Shown here: positions 15,883 through 23,459 of the stretch, piece by piece
Layout of the letters: each line of letters begins with the position of its first letter
Numbering within the stretch: position 1 is the first letter of the stretch
Virus record (IMG/VR): IMGVR_UViG_3300007517_000007
Span: 1 to 64,000 of that record
Strand: one strand, 5' to 3'
DNA length: 64,000 nucleotides
Source: a virus
Position numbers and translations under genes: made by a program
Notes under the pieces: model-generated
What the model was told of the DNA's origin: nothing
Database searches by the model: none
The model's input: the letters and a program-made list of their open reading frames with translations, nothing else

Positions 15883-16590
15883 TTAGTCGTGGTTCGGGAT
15901 CTTTCCGGACTCGAACATCTCGGCGATCATCTCACCGACCACCCGGCGGCACGCTTCGATCAGGGTGGTGCGGACGGTCGTCGGATCGTCGTCGGTGTAG
16001 AAACCGAGCACGAAGTCGAGTTCCTCGACGGTCAGCGTCGTCGGGACTGCCAGGTCCGTCGGGTGCTTCGAGCGTGAGACATCGCGCGCTTCGCAGGTCG
16101 ACTCCTCGCGTGCGAATCGTTGCGCCCAACCGCGTGAAGCGTCGACGGCTTCGGTCAACGTGTCGAACACACCGCCCTCGTGCTCCCACACTGCGCCGTG
16201 GTCGCGACCGTGCAACGCAACGAACGCCTGGAACCGGCCGTCAGCGGCATCGACGAACCAGTCGTACCCGTCGACGGTGCCGTTCACGATCGAGTTAGTC
16301 ACCCCGCTGCGGCCGGTCTCCGCTATGTCGATCGCGCAGTCTTCGCAGAACAAGAACTCGTCGGTGTCGACGAACCGGAACGTGTACGCCGAGCGGCACA
16401 CTTCGTTCTCGTCGAGGTAGTAGCCGATGGGCTGAGGCAGGTCGCCGATGCGGAGCCCGGCGCAACTGCGGCCACGGTCGCAGAGCAGGTTGTCGACCTC
16501 GGTGCAAATCCGGCATTCGTTGGCGTCGTGCTGGTTGCACAGGGTCAGGTCGACCTCGATCATCTCGATCGCTGAGTTGGGGTTGGTCAT
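15883..16590 (-). CDS. Hypothetical Cys-rich protein
   Basis: 235 residues starting MTNPNSAIEMIEVDLTLCNQ. The first 100 residues carry three cysteine groups (NQHDANECRICTEVDNLLCD, RGRSCAGLRIG, FLFCEDCAIDIAETG), consistent with zinc binding. The middle is beta-rich with VNGTVDGYDWFVDAADGRFQ. The C-terminus is helical. It is not assignable to a known enzyme. A ribosome site GGAAACC lies before the ATG, and the motif P site at 16621-16640 supplies transcription. Confidence 0.65.
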   Translation of the reverse strand: MTNPNSAIEMIEVDLTLCNQHDANECRICTEVDNLLCDRGRSCAGLRIGDLPQPIGYYLDENEVCRSAYTFRFVDTDEFLFCEDCAIDIAETGRSGVTNSIVNGTVDGYDWFVDAADGRFQAFVALHGRDHGAVWEHEGGVFDTLTEAVDASRGWAQRFAREESTCEARDVSRSKHPTDLAVPTTLTVEELDFVLGFYTDDDPTTVRTTLIEACRRVVGEMIAEMFESGKIPNHD

Positions 16591-16620
16591 CTGGTTTCCT
16601 TCCGTAGATCCGACACCACC

Positions 16621-16640
16621 AGTGTATCACGGTGTGCGAC
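16621..16640 (-). promoter_or_regulatory. Motif P promoter with leader for 15883-16590
   Basis: The minus strand reads GTCGCACACCGTGATACACT and lies 3 nt after the stop of 16644-17231. The leader contains TGTCGGATC and GGAAACC. Confidence 0.76.
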
Positions 16641-16643
16641 AGA

Positions 16644-17231
16644 TCAGGTGCCGAATCCGCGTCGGGATCCGACCTCGTTGTTCCAGAACTTCGCCGAGCA
16701 CGCCGGGCACAACGGACCGGACCGGCCGTTGGCGTCAGTCACGCCAACGCAGCGTGGTGTCATGCACACCCCTGACCACGGATCCCACCCGGACGGCGGT
16801 GTGAGGTGAGCGTTGCGTTCGACGACCCACTGGCACATCGCTAGGAGCCGCCACTGCGCGAGGGTGGATCGTTCGGCGCGCCGCCACACCTTCATGAAGA
16901 ATCGCAGATGGTGTGAGCACAGTCGCAGGAAGTGGGCCGGTTCCTCGCAGTCACCGACGGCGCACCACACCGTGGCCGGGATCCGATGCTCGACGCGTGC
17001 GATCTCATCCCACAACGCCATCGGTGACGTATACATCGAGGCGAACAGTTCGTGAGCGTTCCAGACGTGCCGGTAGGAGATCAACCCGAGGTAGCCGGGC
17101 TGGACACGAATGTCGCCGGAGTGCACCAGACCCCGGATTGTTTGCGCGCTGACTCCGAACACAAGCGCGACTGTGCGGCAGCCGATCAGTTTCGGCGGCG
17201 CGATGACGATCGGATCAGGTGCCGCCGCCAT
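16644..17231 (-). CDS. Helix-turn-helix protein with zinc-binding cysteines
   Basis: 195 residues. A winged-helix segment at 15-60 ([20 protein letters not shown] then [20 protein letters not shown]) matches MerR/excisionase-type DNA-binding domains. Cysteine pairs follow in [20 protein letters not shown] and at the C-terminus ([22 protein letters not shown]), indicating two zinc knuckles of the C-x4-C...CxxH and CxxC type seen in several small genes here. A DNA-binding regulatory or recombination role is plausible. It overlaps the stop of the clamp/FtsK-like gene by 17 nt. Confidence 0.65.
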   Translation of the reverse strand: MAAAPDPIVIAPPKLIGCRTVALVFGVSAQTIRGLVHSGDIRVQPGYLGLISYRHVWNAHELFASMYTSPMALWDEIARVEHRIPATVWCAVGDCEEPAHFLRLCSHHLRFFMKVWRRAERSTLAQWRLLAMCQWVVERNAHLTPPSGWDPWSGVCMTPRCVGVTDANGRSGPLCPACSAKFWNNEVGSRRGFGT

Positions 17232-18549
17232 CTTCGGCGTCGAGTTCCTCGCTGGTCATCAGCACCTCACGGGCCTTGTTCCCGGATGCCGGGCCGACGA
17301 CGCCTTGCTGTTCGAGTGCGTCCATGATCGCACCTGCCTTTGCGAACCCGACCATCAGCTTGCGTTGAATCATCGACGTCGAACCCAACTGAGAGGTCAC
17401 GACCAACACCTTCGCCTGACGCACCAGCGTGTCGAACTCGGCGATCGAGTCGCCCTGCGCGTTCGCGCTGAGCGGGTCGTCGCCTTCGTTGATCACCGGT
17501 TCGTGCTGGCGGTAGTCGCCGAGATCCGCCGACGTCTTGTAGGCGGGTGCGATGTCGTGCTTGCCGGTGTCGGCGTCGGCGTCTTCGCCGATCACGCCGT
17601 CCTCAGCGAGCTGCCCGAGGATGGTCTCGGCGTGGTCTTCGGTGATGTCGAGAGCGGCCGCTACGGACTTGACGGTGGCGTACCCGGCGTCGACGACGAA
17701 CTCGGCGGCGCGTCGGACCTGCGCGTCGATGGCGTCAGCGAGGATCGCCGCGGTGTTGTCGTCGGTGACTTCGGTGCGGAGCAGTTCCGTGTACCAGTCG
17801 TCGAGGTGTTCGGAGAACTCGCGCATCTCACCTTCGACGTCGGCTTCCTCAGACTGCGGGACTTCTTCACCGGCGTTGCCTGTCGGCATGACGAGACCGG
17901 TGACGTTCACGTCGGACGGGCCTTCGATGCGGATGCGGGCGACGCCGACCGATCCGCCCAGATCGAAACGGATCACGGCCTTGTCCCACAGCCCGGACAG
18001 CTTCCCGAGTCGGAGGATGCCGTTCGCGCCGAACCCGATCGTGGCTGCCGGGGCCCACTTGTGACCCTGCCACAACGGCCGCCAGTTCGGGAACACCCCC
18101 TCGAAGATGGGGGTCTCGATGGACTCGTCGTACTTCTCGACGATCCGGAAATGCACCGTCGACGCAGCCAACCCTTCGAGAGTGTTGTGGTCGGAGCCGT
18201 CCTGTTCGCCGACAGCGAACTCCATCGTGGTTCGGGTGTCGTGGCCGTCGGCTTTCGTGAGTTGCTGCGCGTACTTCATGAGGCCGAGCACCCGATGGTC
18301 GAGGTCACGGCAGATCGCGACGTCGTCGGGGAGTTCCTCGATCAACGGTTCGGGGGCGTCGTCGTTGTCGGTGTTCGGCACCCACGCTTTCAGCAGAACG
18401 AACGTGTCGGTCGACAGCAACCGGATGCCGGTCTCGAACGTCTCGATCAGGGTGGTGCGGTACAGCACGGGGCGGCCGTCGTCTTCCGACTGCGCGAGAG
18501 CCACCGAGGCCCATGAGCGTGCAAGGTTCCAGGCGTTGAATTGGATCAT
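17215..18549 (-). CDS. Sliding-clamp-like protein fused to FtsK gamma winged helix
   Basis: 444 residues. The C-terminal 72 residues (373-444) match the FtsK gamma domain closely: [20 protein letters not shown], then [20 protein letters not shown] and [19 protein letters not shown]. That domain is the DNA-sequence reader of the FtsK/SpoIIIE translocase. A second winged-helix-like unit (about 285-335) carries [20 protein letters not shown]. Residues 1-220 have a DnaN-like pattern: [42 protein letters not shown]. Beta-clamp-like proteins occur in actinophages, but clamp fused to FtsK gamma is unusual. There is no ATPase motor (no Walker A). The ATG is 7 nt after TACGGT, so probably leaderless. 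FtsK gamma call firm; clamp call moderate. Confidence 0.75.
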   Translation of the reverse strand: MIQFNAWNLARSWASVALAQSEDDGRPVLYRTTLIETFETGIRLLSTDTFVLLKAWVPNTDNDDAPEPLIEELPDDVAICRDLDHRVLGLMKYAQQLTKADGHDTRTTMEFAVGEQDGSDHNTLEGLAASTVHFRIVEKYDESIETPIFEGVFPNWRPLWQGHKWAPAATIGFGANGILRLGKLSGLWDKAVIRFDLGGSVGVARIRIEGPSDVNVTGLVMPTGNAGEEVPQSEEADVEGEMREFSEHLDDWYTELLRTEVTDDNTAAILADAIDAQVRRAAEFVVDAGYATVKSVAAALDITEDHAETILGQLAEDGVIGEDADADTGKHDIAPAYKTSADLGDYRQHEPVINEGDDPLSANAQGDSIAEFDTLVRQAKVLVVTSQLGSTSMIQRKLMVGFAKAGAIMDALEQQGVVGPASGNKAREVLMTSEELDAEDGGGT

Positions 18550-18556
18550 GCGTCGG

Positions 18557-18576
18557 ACCGTACCAGGTCATGCGAC
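18557..18576 (-). promoter_or_regulatory. Motif P promoter, leaderless, for clamp/FtsK gene
   Basis: The minus strand reads GTCGCATGACCTGGTACGGT, with the ATG 7 nt after TACGGT. It lies immediately after the hairpin at 18587-18620. Confidence 0.72.
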
Positions 18577-18586
18577 ACCTAAGTTC

Positions 18587-18620
18587 GGGGCTGCCCCAGC
18601 ACGTCTGCTGGGGCGGCCCC
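18587..18620 (-). terminator. Perfect GC hairpin ending candidate small RNA
   Basis: 34-nt hairpin with a 15-pair stem (GGGGC, one G:U, GCCCCAGCA) and a 4-nt loop. It lies about 100 nt downstream of the promoter at 18719-18738 and just upstream of the next promoter. There is no U-tract. Confidence 0.55.
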
Positions 18621-18712
18621 TACGATCGAGGACGCTTCCTCCAGTGAATCCCGGATCGGAACCGGTCCGTCCGGGTGGGGCCTAGTTTCGCGATACCACA
18701 ACCCTCAATCGC
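18587..18712 (-). ncRNA. Candidate small RNA between promoter and hairpin
   Basis: A motif P promoter (18719-18738) points into about 125 nt that contain no start codon with a useful reading frame and end in the strong hairpin at 18587-18620. The RNA would contain CTGGAGGAAG, a ribosome-site-like sequence, 9 nt of which are exactly complementary to the loop region of the second candidate RNA (24143-24233). It does not fit a tRNA. It could also be a long 5' leader of the clamp/FtsK gene, although that gene has its own promoter. Confidence 0.45.
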
Positions 18713-18718
18713 AAGAGC

Positions 18719-18738
18719 ACTGTATCACGCCGTGCGAC
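18719..18738 (-). promoter_or_regulatory. Motif P promoter without following gene
   Basis: The minus strand reads GTCGCACGGCGTGATACAGT, directly after the stop of 18742-18951. No ORF starts within the next 160 nt. Confidence 0.68.
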
Positions 18739-18741
18739 ACA

Positions 18742-18951
18742 TCAGCGAGGCGGGCGGGTAATACCGCGTCGGATCTCGGCGAGCTGCGTCGAGATCCGAC
18801 GGATGCGTTCGTCGTCGTGATCGGCGCACCAGTGCTTGCCCCACGGTGTACCGGCCGGTTCGTCACACCCGGCCGTCAGGCATACCCTCTTTGTGTTGGC
18901 GTACGAACGGCGATCGTCGGCGCTCAACGCCTCCCATTCCTCGCGTCTCAT
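18742..18951 (-). CDS. Small zinc-knuckle protein
   Basis: 69 residues. VCLTAGCDEPAGTPWGKHWC then ADHDDERI forms a C-x4-C...CxxH metal site, followed by a basic helix (RISTQLAEIRRGITRPPR). Similar knuckles occur in 27029-27271 and 16644-17231. The ATG overlaps, as ATGA, the stop of a 7-codon leader peptide (18948-18971). Confidence 0.6.
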   Translation of the reverse strand: MRREEWEALSADDRRSYANTKRVCLTAGCDEPAGTPWGKHWCADHDDERIRRISTQLAEIRRGITRPPR

Positions 18952-18971
18952 CGGGCATCGCCGTGTTTCAT
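18948..18971 (-). CDS. Candidate leaderless 7-residue leader peptide
   Basis: The minus strand ATG at 18971 lies 7 nt after GACGAT (18979-18984) of motif P. It encodes MKHGDAR and a TGA that overlaps the ATG of 18742-18951. It would deliver ribosomes to the zinc-knuckle gene by coupling. The evidence is spacing only. Confidence 0.4.
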   Translation of the reverse strand: MKHGDAR

Positions 18972-18978
18972 GTGGAAC

Positions 18979-19001
18979 ATCGTCTCATACGGTGCGACAC
19001 T
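18979..19001. promoter_or_regulatory. Bidirectional motif P promoter between divergent genes
   Basis: On the plus strand 18982-19001 reads GTCTCATACGGTGCGACACT, facing the terminase genes. On the minus strand 18998-18979 reads GTCGCACCGTATGAGACGAT, facing 18742-18951. The two elements overlap almost completely, so binding for one direction should exclude the other. Confidence 0.65.
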
Positions 19002-19021
19002 CTGCTGCTACGGTGCATCCG

Positions 19022-19723
19022 ATGACGGCGAAGGCACCGCTCCCGGAGCAGGAGTGCGCGGGTTGCGGTGTGATGTTCGTACCGAAAACGAAGCGGCAAC
19101 GGTTCCATACACCGAAGTGTCGGACGGTCACGAAGGCCGCAGCGAAAGCGAAAGCCGACGCCGAGCCGACGCCGCAAGCGAAAGTGATCCAGTGGGCGAC
19201 GGCGCACGGCGCGCCGGTCCGCATGCTGATCGGGTGGGATCCTGCGAGCGGTGAGTGGGCCGACGGTTCGCCGATCGGGGACGTCCTCGCTGACATCGCT
19301 CGCGGGTCGCACCTGGTTATCACTGGCAGACGTCACGGGTTCCACGACATGACCTCGTTGTTGCTGCGTGGCGCAGAGTACGCGAACGCCTCGGAGGATC
19401 GCGCTCACATCCCGATCGAGGTGCTGCCTCTCGTTGACCTGTTCAGCCTCGTGAACTACCACGAGTCCGGAGCGGAGATCGAACTGTCGAACACCGTGTA
19501 CGACGAAGCGTTGAAGAACGGCAAACTCGGTCTCGACTTCCTCGGTCGGCGCTGGCCTGCGCGTTGGCGTGAGCAGCAAGCCATCTCGTCGATCGACGAA
19601 GACGACATTCGCGAACAAGCCGTGACGGCGCTCATCGAAGACCCGGCCACCGCGATTCAGTTGGCGGCGATGGCTGCGAAGATCGAAGACGACATCGAGG
19701 CCAACGAACGCTCCAACGCCTAA
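19022..19723 (+). CDS. Probable terminase small subunit (by position)
   Basis: 233 residues from the ATG at 19022, 20 nt after the promoter hexamer; no clear ribosome site. N-terminal zinc-like unit ECAGCGVMFVPKTKRQRFHT then PKCRTVTKA. A basic Ala/Lys region follows, then a helical body with MTSLLLRGAEYANASEDRAH and GLDFLGRRWPARWREQQAIS, and a C-terminal helix pair (EDPATAIQLAAMAAKIEDDI). It ends 6 nt before the large terminase, the usual site of the small subunit, which recognises the packaging start. No direct family match visible, so the role rests on position, the DNA-binding-type N-terminus and a helical C-terminus that could oligomerise. Confidence 0.5.
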   Translation: MTAKAPLPEQECAGCGVMFVPKTKRQRFHTPKCRTVTKAAAKAKADAEPTPQAKVIQWATAHGAPVRMLIGWDPASGEWADGSPIGDVLADIARGSHLVITGRRHGFHDMTSLLLRGAEYANASEDRAHIPIEVLPLVDLFSLVNYHESGAEIELSNTVYDEALKNGKLGLDFLGRRWPARWREQQAISSIDEDDIREQAVTALIEDPATAIQLAAMAAKIEDDIEANERSNA

Positions 19724-19729
19724 CCGGCA

Positions 19730-21271
19730 ATGGCAACACAGCACGATCTCGCTCAGCGGGCCTGGAAGGCCATGCCGCACACGATGGGCCGACGCCTGTC
19801 GGAACGGACGTACAAGGCACCACAGCACGTCCAGTTCATCTCCTGGCTGCTGTACCTGTCCGCCACGTTGAAGAACCGGCGGCCGATCGTCCCACGGTTG
19901 GGGATCAGCTTGCCGCCTGGTTCGGGCAAGTCGGAGATCGTCGACTTCTACAACCCGATCTGGCTGCTGGAGCACGACGCGCGTCGCCGGATCATTCTGG
20001 CGTCCTACGCCGGGACGCTCGCTGAGGAGCAAGGCAAACGGGTCCGCAACCAGATCGAGATGGCACAGGACGTCCTGACGTGCCGGATCATGCAGGACTC
20101 GCGTGCCGCCGACCGGTGGCGGACGAGCAAGAACGGTGGCATGTGGACCGTCGGTGTCGGCGGTTCGATCACCGGTCGTCGCGCGTCGAACTTCCTCATA
20201 GACGACCCCCATAAGAACTTCGCTGAGGCCACGTCGGAGAAAAACCAGTTGGACGTGTGGAACTGGTACACGTCGACGGCGCGCACCCGTCTGCTTCCCG
20301 GGTCGGCGTTGATGGTGATCCAGACCCGGTGGGCGGAGATGGATCTGATCGGCCGGTTGCGGGCCCAGGACGAAGCGAAGAACCAGTGGTTGTTCGTGAA
20401 GCTGCCTGCGATCGCTGAGGAGAACGAGTCGACAAGGTCGGTGCTCGGCGATTTCTGGTGCGACCGGTTGGAGTCGATGGGTGTGCCGTTGTTCGAGTGG
20501 CGGCGCGGGGAAGGCGAGGCGCTCTGGCCGGAGTTGGAGCCGGGTGTTCCCTGGTTCGACGTCGAGGAGTACGAACAGATCCGCCATGAGGTCGGCGAGA
20601 TGGTGTGGGCTGGGCTGTACCAGCAACGCCCGGCACCGCTCGAAGGCGAGATGTTCAAGCGGTCCGATTGGGTTCGGGTGGACGCGATGCCCGCCGGGCC
20701 GCACACGATGGTGCGGCGATGGGACTTGGCGGCGTCGGTCAAGGGTGACTGGACCGCGACCTGCCTCATGGCGTACCACCACGCCACCCGCATGCCGTAC
20801 ATCCTGGAGATGAACCGGGACCGGCTGACTGCGCCGGAAGTGAAGGCCTTTGTTCGCGACACCGCCGAGTACGACCGGGAACGGTTCGGGGATGTCGTGC
20901 ACATCCGGATCGAACGTGAACCGGGCTCGTCCGGCAAGAACGTCGAGTCGGACTACCTGCTCGAAGTGCTGCCCGATTTCAACTCGGTGAAGTTCCTGTC
21001 GTCGTCGGGTGACAAGACGGTCCGGGCGTACCCGTTGTCGTCGCAGCAAGGCTCCATGCACGTCCACATCTGCCGTCGCGACGTCGGCGGGACGTTCGAG
21101 ACACCGAACTGGTGGCAATGGCTGATCGAGGAAGCAGCAGCGTTCCCGAACGCGAAGCATGACGACCTCGTCGACGTCGCCTCGTTGGCATGGGTGGACC
21201 TCGTCGAGCTGGTACCGCGGTCAGGACGCGCCCGGGCGAAGACGACCGCTCGACGCCAGCTCGGGTTCTAG
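19730..21271 (+). CDS. terL: Terminase large subunit
   Basis: 513 residues. Packages DNA into the prohead using ATP and cuts the concatemer. ATPase: Walker A LPPGSGKSE (about 63-71); Walker B with catalytic acidic residues NFLIDDPHK (about 155-163); a QTRWAEMDLIGRL coupling segment (about 200-212). RNase-H-like nuclease: first Asp in RRWDLAAS (about 325-332), further acidic residues in HIRIEREPGSSGK, and HDDLVD (about 481-486) near the C-terminus. The length is normal. It is on the plus strand, opposite the portal and capsid genes, and its TAG overlaps the zeta-toxin gene's TAG in a shared CTAG. Confidence 0.93.
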   Translation: MATQHDLAQRAWKAMPHTMGRRLSERTYKAPQHVQFISWLLYLSATLKNRRPIVPRLGISLPPGSGKSEIVDFYNPIWLLEHDARRRIILASYAGTLAEEQGKRVRNQIEMAQDVLTCRIMQDSRAADRWRTSKNGGMWTVGVGGSITGRRASNFLIDDPHKNFAEATSEKNQLDVWNWYTSTARTRLLPGSALMVIQTRWAEMDLIGRLRAQDEAKNQWLFVKLPAIAEENESTRSVLGDFWCDRLESMGVPLFEWRRGEGEALWPELEPGVPWFDVEEYEQIRHEVGEMVWAGLYQQRPAPLEGEMFKRSDWVRVDAMPAGPHTMVRRWDLAASVKGDWTATCLMAYHHATRMPYILEMNRDRLTAPEVKAFVRDTAEYDRERFGDVVHIRIEREPGSSGKNVESDYLLEVLPDFNSVKFLSSSGDKTVRAYPLSSQQGSMHVHICRRDVGGTFETPNWWQWLIEEAAAFPNAKHDDLVDVASLAWVDLVELVPRSGRARAKTTARRQLGF

Positions 21272-21504
21272 TCGACGGACTTGAAAGCGCGTGGCGTGGT
21301 CACTGCGACGATGCCGGTGTCGGCGAACACGTCGTTGATGTCGTACTCCGGTGAGATGCCGTTCGCTTTCATCTCGGCGATCTCCACGACCAGCTTGTCG
21401 AACGTGGCCGTCTCGTGGGCGGTCATCCTGCCCGGCGGGCGTTTCCCAGCGATGGCTGCCCCGTAGAGCACCTTCATTCGATTGTCTCCGATTGGTTTCC
21501 TCAT
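21268..21504 (-). CDS. Internal in-frame product of zeta gene, leaderless
   Basis: A motif P promoter inside the zeta gene places an ATG (21504) 7 nt after TACAAT, in frame with the toxin, giving 78 residues starting MRKPIGDNRMKVLYGAAIAG and ending AVTTPRAFKSVD. This C-terminal part contains no kinase motif, is separated from the kinase core by about 60 residues, and includes a helical segment HETATFDKLVVEIAEMKANG. It might act as a built-in antitoxin, or it may have been a separate gene fused to the toxin. Only the promoter match and frame are seen in the sequence. Confidence 0.5.
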   Translation of the reverse strand: MRKPIGDNRMKVLYGAAIAGKRPPGRMTAHETATFDKLVVEIAEMKANGISPEYDINDVFADTGIVAVTTPRAFKSVD

Positions 21505-22593
21505 ACTTGACATTGTACCACCTTGTGCGACACCTGCGGCGGCTGCGAGGGCTTCATCTTGCAGGAACGACAGCGTCAACGTGGTCGGGATCGAAGGGAC
21601 GCGCCCGAGGTACTTTTCCCAGGCAGCCCGGTCGTGCACGACGAGGTTGCCTTGACCGTCAGCGACCGCCGTCAGTACGGGAGCCTGTTTCACCCCGTTC
21701 AACTTCGGGAGGGTGGTGACCAACTGTGACCGGGCGGTTGTCTGTGAGGCGACGTCGAGGAACGCAGCATTCGCGCCGACGTGCCCGTCGCGCAGCACGG
21801 ATTCCGGGACGCCGCGACCCGTCGTTTTCTGGCGCTCCAGAGCGCCTGCGACGGCCTGATCTATCTCGGTGGTGACGTACGCAACCTCGACTTCGTATCC
21901 TTCGCGTTGCAGGCGTTGGATCTCTTTGACGGCTTTCGGCCCGTCCTTGGACGTCTTGTCCATCAGGATGTTGGTCCCTCGTTCCAAGGCACCGGTGGTC
22001 AGCCGTTTCGCGAGGAACGAGGACTCCTCGTGAGCGATCGACGCCCACGCACCCGGATGGTCGTTGGCGAGCCCGTTGCCTTGTTTGCCTTCGTTTGACG
22101 GACCGGTGGTTTCCGGCAGGACCACCTTGAACTCGTCCGGGTTGATCGTCAGGGCACCTTCGGGTACGTCGATGAAACCCGCCTCGATTGCCGACGACTT
22201 GCCCGACGCTGCGCCGCCACCCATGACCACAGCTTTCTTGTTCGTCGACCGTGGGAACGGCTTGCCAGTTTTCTTGTCGGTCATGGCCGTGGCGATGATG
22301 TCGTCATGGACTGCTTGACGGGCCGGGGTCAGCTTGCCGTCACTGCCGATGTGAGGCAGCAGCGTCGACTCGATCTCGTCGGTTTCTGGCACCGGGTCGA
22401 AACCGGCTTGGAGTTCCGCTCTCGACGGCAACCGTTCGTTGGCCCCCAGCGATCGAAGCGCCCCGAGGACCGAACCGGAGTCGCCGACGATCTCACCGCC
22501 GGACGAACCGCCGCCACCCCAGCGGCCGCCACCGGCCGCACCAGCAGGCACACGAGGCTGATTCGGGTCGTAACGGAACTGGCGGACACTCAT
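21268..22593 (-). CDS. Zeta-toxin-like kinase with capsid-type header
   Basis: 441 residues. Header at 8-25: YDPNQPRVPAGAAGGGRWGG, a motif found at the start of phage minor-head and effector proteins. The zeta/PezT kinase core lies at about 115-300: Walker A GGGAASGKSS (125-134), a TINPDEFK substrate-binding segment (149-156), AHEESSFLAKRL (187-198), MDKTSKDGP, and a TTGRGVPESVLRDG lid region. Zeta toxins phosphorylate UDP-GlcNAc and block peptidoglycan synthesis. No epsilon antitoxin gene is adjacent. Residues 364-441 can be made separately from an internal promoter (21512-21531) and may be an in-frame immunity or regulatory piece. Convergent with terminase. Virion delivery is inferred from the header. 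Confidence 0.8.
   Translation of the reverse strand: MSVRQFRYDPNQPRVPAGAAGGGRWGGGGSSGGEIVGDSGSVLGALRSLGANERLPSRAELQAGFDPVPETDEIESTLLPHIGSDGKLTPARQAVHDDIIATAMTDKKTGKPFPRSTNKKAVVMGGGAASGKSSAIEAGFIDVPEGALTINPDEFKVVLPETTGPSNEGKQGNGLANDHPGAWASIAHEESSFLAKRLTTGALERGTNILMDKTSKDGPKAVKEIQRLQREGYEVEVAYVTTEIDQAVAGALERQKTTGRGVPESVLRDGHVGANAAFLDVASQTTARSQLVTTLPKLNGVKQAPVLTAVADGQGNLVVHDRAAWEKYLGRVPSIPTTLTLSFLQDEALAAAAGVAQGGTMSSMRKPIGDNRMKVLYGAAIAGKRPPGRMTAHETATFDKLVVEIAEMKANGISPEYDINDVFADTGIVAVTTPRAFKSVD
21512..21531 (-). promoter_or_regulatory. Motif P promoter inside zeta-toxin gene
   Basis: The minus strand reads GTCGCACAAGGTGGTACAAT, one of the best copies in the window, yet it encodes toxin residues (VAQGGT). 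The ATG 7 nt downstream is in frame with the toxin. Confidence 0.72.
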
Positions 22594-22618
22594 GGTCGGA
22601 TCCTATTGCAGCGGCCGG

Positions 22619-22966
22619 TTACAGCAGTGACTGCTCGGGTGAGGCCCGGCCGAACGACAGTGTTGCGACGGCGCGTGGCCAGTCTGCGGGCATGCGCCAG
22701 ATGTCGACGTCGAGCCCGGACGCTGCCAGGGTCGCCAACCACTTTTTCTGGTCCTCCTCGACGACGGTCTTTGCCTCTTTGATCTCCCGGAAGATGGTGA
22801 TCTTGCGTGCCGGGTGGGAGAACACGAAATCGGGCCACCCTTTGTGACCGGACAGGGCGGTGAGGTGACGGCCGTTGGCCTGCTGCACGGTTCGGTCGTG
22901 CTTCACCCGCCACCCGTGCTGCTTGGCGAGCGACTCCAGCTTCGGGTACCAATCAGTCTCGCGCAC
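22619..22966 (-). CDS. VRR-NUC domain nuclease
   Basis: 115 residues from a GTG at 22964-22966 preceded by GGGAGC. The small nuclease fold has motifs in order: WYPKLESLAKQHGWRVKHDR, GHKGWPDFVF (the catalytic Asp), IFREIKEAKTVVEEDQKKWL (the E-x-K pair), and DVDIWRMPADW. This is the VRR-NUC arrangement of stand-alone phage proteins thought to act as Holliday-junction or flap endonucleases in recombination. It follows 22991-23431 after 24 nt. Confidence 0.85.
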   Translation of the reverse strand: MRETDWYPKLESLAKQHGWRVKHDRTVQQANGRHLTALSGHKGWPDFVFSHPARKITIFREIKEAKTVVEEDQKKWLATLAASGLDVDIWRMPADWPRAVATLSFGRASPEQSLL

Positions 22967-22990
22967 GACGCTCCCGGGTCGACCGGCGTT

Positions 22991-23431
22991 TCATGGTCGG
23001 CGCGATGAGACCGGGTGCCGAGTCCAGCCGACCATCGGGCGGCCGACTGTCGGTTCATCGCCGGGCCGGTCACCGAGTTCGTCGGTCGGGACGTCAGCCC
23101 AACGGACCACGGGAGGGCCGAGACCTTCACCGGTGTCGGGATCCCAGTCGGCGAGAGTGTCGATCTTCAACGGTTGGAGGTCGAGCTGCACCCGGCCGGT
23201 GTCCATGTAGGTGTACGCCTCGCCGTCGAGGAGGACGATTTCCTGCTCGGTGCCGAAGTCGAGGACGAGATACCACTGCGACGGGAATCTGGCGTTGGGT
23301 TGCCATTCGAGGATGTCTTCGCGCCACACCTCAGCGGTTCGGATGGATCCTTCCGGGGATCGGAACGTCAGGTTGATGGCCGGGGACTGGATGCGTTCCG
23401 CCCGGGTTGGTTCGTGATGTCCGGGGAGCAT
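22991..23431 (-). CDS. Hypothetical protein, leaderless
   Basis: 146 residues starting MLPGHHEPTRAERIQSPAIN. Beta-rich with VWREDILEWQPNARFPSQWY and LVLDFGTEQEIVLLDGEAYT; no catalytic signature. The ATG lies 6 nt after CACACT (23438-23443), with no Shine-Dalgarno sequence, so it should be leaderless. The C-terminus is proline/arginine-rich. The family is not recognised; it is followed by the VRR-NUC nuclease. Confidence 0.65.
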   Translation of the reverse strand: MLPGHHEPTRAERIQSPAINLTFRSPEGSIRTAEVWREDILEWQPNARFPSQWYLVLDFGTEQEIVLLDGEAYTYMDTGRVQLDLQPLKIDTLADWDPDTGEGLGPPVVRWADVPTDELGDRPGDEPTVGRPMVGWTRHPVSSRRP

Positions 23432-23437
23432 CCGGTC

Positions 23438-23457
23438 AGTGTGTCACATGGTGCGAC
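23438..23457 (-). promoter_or_regulatory. Motif P promoter, leaderless, for 22991-23431
   Basis: The minus strand reads GTCGCACCATGTGACACACT, with the ATG 6 nt downstream. It lies 2 nt after the stop of 23460-24113. Confidence 0.7.
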
Positions 23458-23459
23458 AC

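Noticed and set aside
18560-18716. tRNA-like segment (GGTTCCGATCC) in the gene-free stretch
   Set aside because: No cloverleaf, no acceptor stem pairing and an extra base in the T-loop; treated as a candidate small RNA.
18968-21160. Long minus-strand ORF (730 residues) opposite both terminase genes
   Set aside because: Mirror of terminase codons, low-complexity Arg/Pro sequence, no motif; the plus frame holds Walker A, Walker B and nuclease residues.
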